From Candidatus Cloacimonadota bacterium (GTDB lineage Bacteria > Cloacimonadota > Cloacimonadia > Cloacimonadales > TCS61), in the NCBI GenBank assembly GCA_021108315.1, contig JAIORE010000104.1, forward strand, positions 1-33,422: a stretch of 33,422 nucleotides of DNA, in the 5' to 3' direction. Position numbers and translations under genes: made by a program. The stretch's first letter is position 1. Every line of letters starts with the position of its first letter. Below the pieces are notes generated by a model. It saw only the letters and a list, made by a program, of their open reading frames with translations. It did not search any database and was not told the origin of the DNA. Positions 17,691 through 25,742 of this stretch are shown piece by piece.

Positions 17691-17804
17691 AACTCACCCT
17701 CAGTCCCTCTCTTTATCTAAAGAGAGAGATGACTTCAGCTTTTTTCTTCTTGCTTTTTTTATGTTCCTTCTCTTGATATTAAGAGAAGGACAGTAGGATG
17801 AGTT
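17691..17804. repeat. nested inverted-repeat element
   Basis: The outer arms AACTCACCCTCAGTCC (17691-17706) and GGACAGTAGGATGAGTT (17788-17804) are imperfect inverted repeats. Inside are two perfect hairpins: CTCTCTTTA/TAAAGAGAG (17707-17726, 2-nt gap) and CCTTCTCTT/AAGAGAAGG (17766-17789, 6-nt loop). No open frame is inside. It looks like a non-autonomous or REP-like intergenic element, but only one copy is seen here. Confidence 0.6.
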
Positions 17805-17930
17805 CATTGAGGAAAATAAACTGCTTATCATAGTTTATAAAAAATCTGCTTTCTTAAATCATATCACTATTCTTACCAATAACTTAGGTAAATTAAACGA
17901 ATTGGGAAATGTTAGTTTTATATTGAATAT

Positions 17931-17961
17931 TTCTCTGTGCTCTCTGTGTCTCTGTGGTTAA
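17931..17961. repeat. ctctgtg-type dispersed repeat tract
   Basis: TTCTCTGTGCTCTCTGTGTCTC followed by TGTGGTTAA; on the minus strand this reads as an accacagagacacagag tract. Related tracts lie at 4021, 20401 and 30062. Confidence 0.6.
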
Positions 17962-17975
17962 TTCATTTTTCCCTT

Positions 17976-19223
17976 TTAGTTCGTTTTGTTAGTTTTGTTC
18001 GTTGCTAAATTTCTACTTTGACGAGCCAAAACTTGCTCAAGAAATCCACTCCAATTTGTCTCCGCAAACCTTAAATTATGGTAAACCGGATTCAGATTTT
18101 CGAGTATATTAACATCTTCCGGAAACCAAATAGCTGCATATCCGGCATTTTCAACATATTCTATAAAATATTGATTTTCGGAAGGTTTGAAATAATCACT
18201 ACTGATAAAAATATCATCTATTTTTGAAACAACATTATAATCCTTTGAAGAAATATTTTCCAATAAGCTAAAAAACTGATAAAGATCAATATCTATTTCC
18301 GGATCGTTTAATTCTAAACATTCTGTTCTGGCTGTTAATATCTCCTGAACTGTCCAATTTTCTAATGAATTATTTGAAAAAGTTGTTAACTCTGTTAGTA
18401 ATTCTGAAAAAAGTTCTGTTTTTGCAACTGAGCAGGAAAATTTAAAAATACTATTATCCTCATTTTGTGATCCACCGAAAGGCTTATAGGATTCAATGAA
18501 CTTTTCTTTGATATTAAGAGCAATACTTTCTGTTGAGTTAAAATCTTCCCAACTTTCTAATATTTTATCATAAGGAAAGCCATCAGATTTTATAGCTTCT
18601 TCCGAACCTATTACAAAATCGGTAAACTCAGCAACTTCTGTAACAACCTCAATTGTTTGCATATTACAAGCATCAAAAACTATTATTTCGAAGTGAGTAT
18701 TTGATAATTCTAAAGATCTATGTAACTCTCCTTCTGGGATATTAATTGAAGATTGTGATGTGTTATCAGGACAAAATTTATTATATGAATCGTACCAGCC
18801 ATTACCGTGCGACCAGAGGAACAGAGCTTTTTTTTCTGAAGGATACTTTGTAGTTCCCCAATCAATAAAACTTGCCATTTCCTCGCTGCTTCCACTATCA
18901 ATCTCTCCTATTTGAGAAATTATCTTTTTTTCTCCAGATGAGATTAAATATCTTTCAGCACCGGTATAATCAACTACAGGATAATCGTTCCGGTGATCAA
19001 TTTGCACAAGGATATTTATATCATCAGAAAAATTTGCAGCGACCATCTCCTCTTCAATATCAGCAATAGCATTTTCATTTAAACTATTATCGGCAGCCAT
19101 ATAGATCAAAATTGTCCAATCAGTCTTTTTCTCATTTTTTGTATTACAAGAAGTTAAAAATATCGAAGTAAAGAAAATAATGGTAAAAAATAGCTTAGCT
19201 GAGTATTTTAAATTTTTAGACAT
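17976..19223 (-). CDS. C11 (clostripain-family) peptidase, predicted lipoprotein
   Basis: Cysteine peptidase of 415 residues, predicted to be a surface lipoprotein: a membrane helix followed by lipobox LTSC with Cys26. The family's N-terminal strand DWTILIYMAADNSLNE (35-50) is present. Catalytic His139 is in LWSHGNGWYDS and Cys186 in IIVFDACNMQT, followed by the usual IGSEEAIKSDGFPY. C11 enzymes cleave after basic residues, mostly Arg, but the specificity here is not visible. The gene overlaps the end of butyrate kinase by 8 nt, suggesting co-translation. Its last codons (…TNKTNKTN) fall in a short repeated DNA tract, so the C-terminus may have been changed by repeat sequence. Confidence 0.9.
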   Translation of the reverse strand: MSKNLKYSAKLFFTIIFFTSIFLTSCNTKNEKKTDWTILIYMAADNSLNENAIADIEEEMVAANFSDDINILVQIDHRNDYPVVDYTGAERYLISSGEKKIISQIGEIDSGSSEEMASFIDWGTTKYPSEKKALFLWSHGNGWYDSYNKFCPDNTSQSSINIPEGELHRSLELSNTHFEIIVFDACNMQTIEVVTEVAEFTDFVIGSEEAIKSDGFPYDKILESWEDFNSTESIALNIKEKFIESYKPFGGSQNEDNSIFKFSCSVAKTELFSELLTELTTFSNNSLENWTVQEILTARTECLELNDPEIDIDLYQFFSLLENISSKDYNVVSKIDDIFISSDYFKPSENQYFIEYVENAGYAAIWFPEDVNILENLNPVYHNLRFAETNWSGFLEQVLARQSRNLATNKTNKTN

Positions 19224-20292
19224 ATTCCTTGGCAGGTTCTAATCCTTTAAGAACACGAATAGCTCCTTGTGAAAGAGCTTCCATCTCCTTTTCTCCAGCT
19301 AATATTTCAATAGGAGCAATGAAATTTACTCTTTTGATAATACTTTTTACAGTGTGGGGATTTCTCGCGAGACCACCGGTTAAAAAAATCACATCCACTT
19401 TCCCTTCTAAAACAGTTGCACAAGCTCCAATCTCCTTGCAAATTTGATAACACATTGCTTCATGAATAAAAGTAAACTTCTCATCACCATTATCTATTTT
19501 TTGCTCTATTTCAACGCCATCATCTGTTCCTAAATATGCTGATAAACCACCTTTTCTAGTAAGAAGAGTGATTAATTCATCTTTTGATATTTTATCTGAA
19601 TAAGCCATATCCAACAAATCACCAATTGGAAGTGCTCCGGCTCTTTGAGGAGAAAAAGGTCCCATTCCCAAAAGTGCATTATTTACATCAATCGTTCTTC
19701 CCTTACTAATTGCTCCTATAGTTATTCCACCACCCATATGAACAGCAATCATGTTACAATCATCAAATTTCTTACCAATCTTTTCAGCAACTTTTCGTGC
19801 AATATAACGAATATTCAAGGCATGAAAAAGAGATTTCCTTTCAATTTGAGGAATTCCAGAGATTCGAGCAATTTCATCAAATTCATCAACAGTAACCGGA
19901 TCAACAATAAATGAAGGAATGTTGAGTGGCTTTGCTATGGAATTTGCAATAAAAGCACCTAAATTTGATGCATGAATTCTTCCCCATAATTCTGGGTTTT
20001 GCAGATCTTCCAGCATTTGCTTGTTAATAACGTAAGTCCCCCCGGAAATTGCCTTTACCAATCCTCCCCTCCCCACGACAGCATGAAGAGTTTCGGGTTC
20101 AATATTATTTTCCTTCATTGCATCCAAAACAAGATTTTTTCGGAATTCATGTTGATCAATAATTCCTTCAAATTCGTTAAGTTCCCCGGCACTATGACGT
20201 AAGGTCTTTTCAAAAACACATTGTTCATCATCAAATACTGCAATTTTTGTAGATGTAGAACCCGGATTTATTGCTAAAGCTCTATAGATCAT
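19216..20292 (-). CDS. buk: butyrate kinase
   Basis: ASKHA-family kinase of 358 residues, the normal length, interconverting butyryl phosphate + ADP with butyrate + ATP in the cytoplasm. Phosphate-binding motifs are RALAINPGSTSTKIAVF at the N-terminus, HMGGGITIGAI in the middle and FLTGGLARNP near the C-terminus. The ATG at 20292 is preceded by GGAGGAAAG; the frame runs 25 codons further upstream without a ribosome binding site. No phosphotransbutyrylase gene is next to it, which differs from the ptb-buk operon of clostridia. It may act on branched-chain acyl phosphates or its partner may lie elsewhere. It overlaps the C11 peptidase gene by 8 nt. Confidence 0.94.
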   Translation of the reverse strand: MIYRALAINPGSTSTKIAVFDDEQCVFEKTLRHSAGELNEFEGIIDQHEFRKNLVLDAMKENNIEPETLHAVVGRGGLVKAISGGTYVINKQMLEDLQNPELWGRIHASNLGAFIANSIAKPLNIPSFIVDPVTVDEFDEIARISGIPQIERKSLFHALNIRYIARKVAEKIGKKFDDCNMIAVHMGGGITIGAISKGRTIDVNNALLGMGPFSPQRAGALPIGDLLDMAYSDKISKDELITLLTRKGGLSAYLGTDDGVEIEQKIDNGDEKFTFIHEAMCYQICKEIGACATVLEGKVDVIFLTGGLARNPHTVKSIIKRVNFIAPIEILAGEKEMEALSQGAIRVLKGLEPAKEYV

Positions 20293-20607
20293 TTTCTTTC
20301 CTCCAATTTTTTTCTCAAGAACAAATTTGAACTTTAAGTAGTCAATCATTATTTTTGAGATGATCATTGCAACTTGGCAAAAGTTGAAAGAAAATTAGTT
20401 TCACGTAGAGAACACAGAGATAAGGAAAGGCAGAGGACGCAAAGAAAAGATGATTTTTTTAATCCAATTCTCAATTCTTGTTCCCAAGCTGAAGATAGGA
20501 ACCGAATGAAAACCCAACGATAAAATAATTGTGATAAAAAAATTTGACAACATTAAATTGATTAATTTGTTGTCCCCAAGGTAACAACGAAATCAAAGGA
20601 TGAGATA
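20293..20607. other. divergent intergenic region between buk and TrmB-type regulator
   Basis: No gene. A repeat tract, CACGTAGAGAACACAGAGA ... AGAGGACGCAAAG (20402-20444), occupies the middle. TTGACA at 20543-20548 could be a -35 for the regulator, though no good -10 follows. A short inverted repeat GTTGT...ACAAC flanking CCCCAAGGTA (about 20570-20588), just before the regulator's start, might be an operator. Confidence 0.45.
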
Positions 20608-21414
20608 ATGGAAAAAGAGATTGCTGAGTTAATGGCTATTGGACTTTCGGAGAATGAGGCAAAAACTTATGTACATTTACTAAAAAAACAAGTTTTTACT
20701 GCTTCAGAAATATCTCGTCTTGCTGAGGTAAATCGTTCTAAAGTCTATCAAGTATTGGAAAGTTTGATAAATAAAGGATTATGCATAGAAAAACCCGGAA
20801 AAGTTCGAAAATTTGAAGCTGTAAATCCTGAAACAGCTTTTATTAGACTTAAAGAAAAACAGGAAGACATTGTGCAACAAATAAGTAACCTGCCATCACT
20901 ACTTTCACCAATTTACAAATTGCAGAAAAACAATTCTACTCCTTTAGATTTTATTGAAGTCTATGGCACACCATCTTCTATCATAAACAAATACAATAAG
21001 TTAGAGCTTCTTTCGGAAAAATTTGTTTACTCTTTTAGTAAACGACCGTATGCTATGGATGACTCTGACCAAGTAAATGAAGAACAATTAATTAGTATGT
21101 CTAAAGGGGTAATATATAAATCAATTTTTGAAATTGAAAAGGACAATTTAGCTTGGTTTATCAAAAAAATGAAAAGTTTTATCTCAATTGGAGAGGAGAT
21201 TCGTGTCGCTTATCATTTACCGATCAAACTCCATATCTATGATGAAAAAACCGTTATGTTTTCAATGATAAATAAAACTAAAAAAGAAGGTCTTACATAC
21301 CTTGTAATTGAGCATGAAGACCTCACCGAAACTTTGATCAACACTTTTAACTTTTTCTGGGAAAGGGCTTTGTCTATCGAAGATCTGATAAAAAGAGAAA
21401 AAATAAAAGAATAA
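20608..21414 (+). CDS. TrmB-family transcriptional regulator
   Basis: DNA-binding protein of 268 residues. The N-terminal winged helix-turn-helix (1-80) has the family pattern LMAIGLSENEAKTYVHLLK, FTASEISRLAEVNRSKVYQVLESLINKGL and KFEAVNPETAF. The C-terminal part (about 110-268) is the shorter effector domain found in many bacterial TrmB-like proteins, with no residues I can tie to a sugar ligand. AAGGATGAG precedes the ATG. It stands alone, about 100 nt before dsbD and divergent from buk, so it could control either side. TrmB proteins often sense sugars, but in this lineage the ligand cannot be stated. Confidence 0.85.
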   Translation: MEKEIAELMAIGLSENEAKTYVHLLKKQVFTASEISRLAEVNRSKVYQVLESLINKGLCIEKPGKVRKFEAVNPETAFIRLKEKQEDIVQQISNLPSLLSPIYKLQKNNSTPLDFIEVYGTPSSIINKYNKLELLSEKFVYSFSKRPYAMDDSDQVNEEQLISMSKGVIYKSIFEIEKDNLAWFIKKMKSFISIGEEIRVAYHLPIKLHIYDEKTVMFSMINKTKKEGLTYLVIEHEDLTETLINTFNFFWERALSIEDLIKREKIKE

Positions 21415-21516
21415 TTTTATTTTCAAACAAATTTCATTATTTTATCATTCAAATAGCAAAATAATAACTTTGTAGGATCGAATTTTGCTTAAGAAAAAAT
21501 ATATTTTGGAGGTTTA

Positions 21517-23208
21517 ATGAATAAAAGAATTTTATTAACTGTTGCGTTTTTGATAATTGCTTTGACAATTTTTGCTCAAGACAAAGTAGTTTCAGCAAAA
21601 ATAGTTGGTTCACAGATCGAAGTTACTTATAAGATTCCAAAAGGAATGCATCAATCTCTTCAAAAGGAATTCTTTTTCATTGAAACAGATAAAATTGACG
21701 GGATTACTTTTGAGACAACTATCTATCCTGACGGAAAAAAGCATGATGGTATTATTGAGTATAAAGAAAATGTTATCCTCCTCAAAAAATTTAAAATAAT
21801 TAATGTAGATAAAATTAAAGAAAAATCTATCAAAATATATGCAGGCTATCAATTGTGTCATGATTCAGGTAGCTGTTTATTTCCTGAAGAAATTGAATTA
21901 AGTTTGGCTATTCCAAAATCAATTGAAGCAACTAATAATAATAGTTCTACTGAAAAGAATACATCTTCCGCTATGGATATAATTAAATTCATTTTAATGG
22001 GGTTAGTAGGTGGAATCATCTTAAATGTAATGCCTTGTGTACTACCGGTTTTATCTATAAAAGCGATGAGCATTGTGAAACAAAGCCATCAAGACAGAAC
22101 CCAAATTTTCCGAAGTTCTATGGCTTATACAGCTGGAATTATTTTTTCTTTTTTGGTGATGGCAACCATTATTGTAATACTGAAAATGTCTGGTGAAATG
22201 GTGGGTTGGGGTTTCCAATTTCAGAGTCCCGGTTTTGTGATGGGATTATTGGTAGTGATTTTTGTCTTTGCCTTATCATTATTTGATGTTTTTATCATTC
22301 GAGCACCCGGAATGTCAGCAGCAACCAAAGCATCCTCAAAAGGTGGATTATCCGGTTCATTTCTCAGTGGAATTTTTGCAGTATTACTCGCAACACCTTG
22401 TACTGCTCCACTTCTCGGAGCTGCTTTAGGATTCGCTTTTTCTCAACCACCTCTAATCATTTATACAATATTTATATTTATCGGAATAGGATTAGCATTT
22501 CCGTTTATTCTGTTAGGAATCTGGCCAAAAGCGATCAAAGCTATTCCCCGTCCGGGAGAATGGATGAATATTTTTAAAGAATTAATGGGATTCTTACTTT
22601 TCTTAACTGCTCTATATCTATTGAGATCACTATACTTCCTGATTGGTGGAGAAAAGCTGATAAATGTTCTATTATATTTGATAATTTTAGGCTTGGCAGC
22701 TTGGGTTTACGGACGTTTTGCCAGACCGGAGTTTTCTAGTAAAAAACAGTGGATTGCCACAATTCTGGCTGTATTAATAGCTGTAGGCTCAGCTTTTTTA
22801 ACACTGAATTTTGAAGACAACGGGGAAAATTCTGCTTTAAATTCTCAAGATCATCTTAGAACTGGGTGGCAAAATTTTTCTCCGGAACTTGTCGAAAAAT
22901 ATCGTTCTGAAAATAAACCGGTTTTTATTGATTTCGGTGCTGAATGGTGTTTAACTTGTAAAACTAATGAAGTAGCTGTACTTTTTACGGAAGATATTGA
23001 AACAGCTTTCCATAAAAAAGGTGTAGAGATGCTCAAAGGTGATAATACTAAAAGAAATAAAATTATAGGTGAATGGTTAAAAAGATTTGACAGAGCAGGA
23101 GTTCCTCTCTATATTTTTTACATTCCTGGACAAACTGAACCGGAAACCTTACCTGAGCTTATCACAAAAGATATGGTTTATAATTTATTAAAAAAACTGG
23201 ACAAATAA
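21517..23208 (+). CDS. dsbD: thiol:disulfide interchange protein DsbD
   Basis: Inner-membrane protein of 563 residues that carries electrons from cytoplasmic thioredoxin to the envelope. A signal sequence (1-20) precedes the DsbD N-terminal domain with Cys114 and Cys120. A membrane domain of about eight helices has the redox pair Cys174 (NVMPCVLPVLS) and Cys295 (ATPCTAPLLG). The C-terminal thioredoxin domain has Cys478/Cys481 (EWCLTCK). All three cysteine pairs needed for the relay are present. GGAGG lies upstream of the ATG. It is the first gene of a run of four envelope redox-type genes; the next starts 13 nt after its stop. Confidence 0.95.
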   Translation: MNKRILLTVAFLIIALTIFAQDKVVSAKIVGSQIEVTYKIPKGMHQSLQKEFFFIETDKIDGITFETTIYPDGKKHDGIIEYKENVILLKKFKIINVDKIKEKSIKIYAGYQLCHDSGSCLFPEEIELSLAIPKSIEATNNNSSTEKNTSSAMDIIKFILMGLVGGIILNVMPCVLPVLSIKAMSIVKQSHQDRTQIFRSSMAYTAGIIFSFLVMATIIVILKMSGEMVGWGFQFQSPGFVMGLLVVIFVFALSLFDVFIIRAPGMSAATKASSKGGLSGSFLSGIFAVLLATPCTAPLLGAALGFAFSQPPLIIYTIFIFIGIGLAFPFILLGIWPKAIKAIPRPGEWMNIFKELMGFLLFLTALYLLRSLYFLIGGEKLINVLLYLIILGLAAWVYGRFARPEFSSKKQWIATILAVLIAVGSAFLTLNFEDNGENSALNSQDHLRTGWQNFSPELVEKYRSENKPVFIDFGAEWCLTCKTNEVAVLFTEDIETAFHKKGVEMLKGDNTKRNKIIGEWLKRFDRAGVPLYIFYIPGQTEPETLPELITKDMVYNLLKKLDK

Positions 23209-23221
23209 AAAAGAGGATAAA

Positions 23222-24493
23222 GTGAGAAAAATATTTTTAATAACCCTACTATTTTTATTAACTGTCTTTGCTTGTAATCGTTTTGAACATAATTTTGAGC
23301 CGGAATATATTGCACCAGTTGCGGAAATCTGGGTAGATTCAGTTCAAGGTTATGCTCCTTTTGAAGTGACTTTTCGCGATAGTTCAAATGCTGGATCAAA
23401 GGCTTTGACAAGTTGGAAATGGGATTTTGATAATGATGGAGTTATTGATTCGGAAAACCAAAACCCAATTCATACTTTTTCAGAAGTGGGTGATTTTTTT
23501 GCTAAACTAACAATTTCCGATGGAGAAACCGATAGTTCAGATTCTCTACTTATTTCCGTTTTACAAGCAGGATCACCTTTAGCAGATTTTTCTTATGATA
23601 TTGTAACAGCTCATGCTCCTGTTGATGTAACTTTTTCTGATCTGTCCGTTCAAGGAACATTTGAAATTACAACTTGGAACTGGGATTTTGATAATGACGG
23701 AACAATAGATTCTGCTGAACAAAATCCATCTTATGTATTTTCAGAACCAGGAAATTACACGATAAAATTAACGGTATCCGATGGAAATTTGGAAAGTTCA
23801 TTTATAAAAAATCTGAAAATTCAAGAAAATAGTGTTTTTGTGGAACTTTTTACCGGAACATGGTGTACATATTGTCCTATTGCGGAAAGTGCTTTACACA
23901 ATCTCTCAGAAGAGAACGAATTTGGTGAACAACTCACTTATGTGGAATATCATATGTATGATGATTTAGGAACTGATAATATTGATATTTTTTCATATTA
24001 TCCAAACGGTGGTAGTTTGCCAATTACTGTTGTAAATGGGAATGCCAGAACATTTGATGGTGCCGATGTAAACCTAGAAAATAGAATTAAAAATACTGTA
24101 AACGATGTTCTTAATGCAGGTTTTGAAGCAGGAATTACGCTTGAAGCTATGAATTTAGAAAATAATACTCTTGATATAGAAGTTTCATTAGATTTAGAAG
24201 AGACTGTTTCTTTAAATAATTTGAAATTGAAATACATCTTGATGGAAGAGTTAGATGATCAGCATCAGAATCATGATGGAGAATATTTACATAATGTGGT
24301 TTATTATAGAAATGATATTGATATCAGTGCTTATAATGGAGAAACAATAGAATTTAGTATTACAGATTTAGATGAATTTCCACCGGAAGTTTCAGAAGAT
24401 TTGATTTTAGTGATCTGGATTCAAACTGTAGAAGAAGTGTTTAATACAAATACATGTAATGTGTATAATGTGTTAACAAAAGCAATAAATTAA
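23222..24493 (+). CDS. PKD-domain lipoprotein with Omp28-like thioredoxin domain
   Basis: Predicted lipoprotein of 423 residues starting at GTG (GAGGATAAAGTG). The lipobox ends at Cys18 (LTVFAC). Two PKD domains follow (about 32-113 and 118-200), each with WxWDFDNDGxIDSxxQNPxxxF. The rest is Omp28-like, a thioredoxin fold beginning VELFTGTWCTYCPIAESAL with Cys215/Cys218, then a beta-rich C-terminal half. Omp28-related proteins are outer-membrane proteins of Bacteroidota with a CxxC; their function is poorly known. Coming 13 nt after dsbD it is probably co-translated with it and is a plausible receiver of electrons from DsbD (inference). Confidence 0.88.
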   Translation: MRKIFLITLLFLLTVFACNRFEHNFEPEYIAPVAEIWVDSVQGYAPFEVTFRDSSNAGSKALTSWKWDFDNDGVIDSENQNPIHTFSEVGDFFAKLTISDGETDSSDSLLISVLQAGSPLADFSYDIVTAHAPVDVTFSDLSVQGTFEITTWNWDFDNDGTIDSAEQNPSYVFSEPGNYTIKLTVSDGNLESSFIKNLKIQENSVFVELFTGTWCTYCPIAESALHNLSEENEFGEQLTYVEYHMYDDLGTDNIDIFSYYPNGGSLPITVVNGNARTFDGADVNLENRIKNTVNDVLNAGFEAGITLEAMNLENNTLDIEVSLDLEETVSLNNLKLKYILMEELDDQHQNHDGEYLHNVVYYRNDIDISAYNGETIEFSITDLDEFPPEVSEDLILVIWIQTVEEVFNTNTCNVYNVLTKAIN

Positions 24494-24638
24494 AATTATT
24501 AAAAGAAACTACAAATTAAATAGTGAATAACTAATAATGAATAATGAAAAAAGAGAAATCGCAAAAACACAAGGAAAAATGAATTTAATATTAGCTGCGT
24601 ACTTTGTGGTTTCAAAACAAGAATAAAGGGAGAAAATT
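24494..24638. other. short gap with simple-repeat sequence
   Basis: No gene. It contains TAGTGAATAACTAATAATGA-type AT-rich repeats (24521-24547) and GCAAAAACACAAGG ... TTTGTGGTTTC, resembling other simple intergenic tracts in the window. The TlpA gene starts at its right end with GGGAG. Confidence 0.4.
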
Positions 24639-25739
24639 ATGTTAAAAAAAATGGAAAGTAATCTTATCAGAAAAAATCTAAAAGTTGTAATTTTAAGTAT
24701 TTTTTTATTATCAACAATACTTAATGTCTTGGCTTTAGACAAAGTAAATGATTTCAGTCTTGAAAATATGAAAGGGAAAAAAATGAAATTATCAGACTTT
24801 CAAAAAGATGGTCTTGTAATAATTGATTTTTGGGCAACATGGTGCTCGCCTTGTAAAAAGGCTCTTCCTAAACTCAATAAAATCCATAATAACTACAAAG
24901 ATGTAACTGTTTTGACTATTTGTACTGATAAACCAAGAAAAAAAGAAAATGCTAAAGCTTTTGTGAAATCAAATAGGTATAATTTTTCAGTTCTTTTTGA
25001 TACTAATAGAGACTTACAGAAAAAAATGAATGTAAATTCTATTCCCAGAACAATCATTGTAGATCAAAAGGGAAAAGTTCTTTATGATCATGCAGGATAT
25101 AACTTGGGAGATGAAAAACATTATATTGAAGTTATTGAAAAATGGAGAGCAACAAAAAAGATAAAATCAAAATCAGAAATAATGATTGATAAGAAAAAAC
25201 AGATCGGAATGAAAAAGGAAGAACTTAAAAAGACAAAAGAGACTAAGCAAAAATCAAATATAAAACACATTAATAAGAAACAAATTGGAATGAAAAAAGA
25301 TGAACTTGGGGCAATGAAAAGTTTATCAAAAAAAGATAATAAAATAGTATCTCATCTACACCATCTTTCTGGAACTACCCTTGCTTATTGGAAAACTCCT
25401 AATTCTATGGGAGGAGCTGGAAAAGATCTGCTCAATTTAACAACTCCAAAATTAATTAAATATTTGGGTGCTAGTATGATTAGTACTGATGAGGCAATTT
25501 ATAGTATCTCTATTAAAAAAAACATTGTGATGTTCAAATCTAAACTAAAAAAATCTGTATCAAAACACGCTCCTATCTTAAAAGTTGAGATGAAAACAGG
25601 AGAAATCAATGTAACTACAGATGGAACAATCCCTAATGATCCTAAACCAAAGATAAAAAAAATCGGAAAATCTCCATCTAGAGTAGTTCCAAATACTCCC
25701 AATAAAGTAAAAAATAAAAATAGTAATTCAGGAAAATAA
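24639..25739 (+). CDS. TlpA-like thioredoxin with lysine-rich novel C-terminal extension
   Basis: Exported or membrane-anchored thiol-disulfide protein of 366 residues. A hydrophobic signal/anchor (about 14-33) leads to a TlpA/ResA thioredoxin domain (35-170) with FWATWCSPCKKALP (Cys69/Cys72) and the cis-Pro segment VNSIPRTIIVD. The remaining ~195 residues match nothing I know. They start with a near-duplicate pair KKQIGMKKEEL (186-196) and KKQIGMKKDEL (213-223). A predicted folded stretch follows (240-325, SGTTLAYWKTPNSMGGAGKD ...), then a Pro/Lys/Asn tail. The extension is very basic and may bind cell wall or a partner. GGGAG precedes the ATG; the gene ends 3 nt before the next. Confidence 0.88.
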   Translation: MLKKMESNLIRKNLKVVILSIFLLSTILNVLALDKVNDFSLENMKGKKMKLSDFQKDGLVIIDFWATWCSPCKKALPKLNKIHNNYKDVTVLTICTDKPRKKENAKAFVKSNRYNFSVLFDTNRDLQKKMNVNSIPRTIIVDQKGKVLYDHAGYNLGDEKHYIEVIEKWRATKKIKSKSEIMIDKKKQIGMKKEELKKTKETKQKSNIKHINKKQIGMKKDELGAMKSLSKKDNKIVSHLHHLSGTTLAYWKTPNSMGGAGKDLLNLTTPKLIKYLGASMISTDEAIYSISIKKNIVMFKSKLKKSVSKHAPILKVEMKTGEINVTTDGTIPNDPKPKIKKIGKSPSRVVPNTPNKVKNKNSNSGK

Positions 25740-25742
25740 GAG

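Larger units (their letters stand above)
17655..17975. other. intergenic region between response regulator and C11 peptidase
   Basis: No gene recognised. It holds a 12-bp palindrome (17680-17691), the inverted-repeat element at 17691-17804, and a ctctgtg-type repeat tract (17931-17961) just before the downstream end of the C11 peptidase gene. Confidence 0.6.

Noticed and set aside
20362..20392. TTGGCA...TTGAA as a sigma-54 promoter
   Set aside because: The GG and GC dinucleotides are not at the required spacing; no other convincing -24/-12 site was found in the window.
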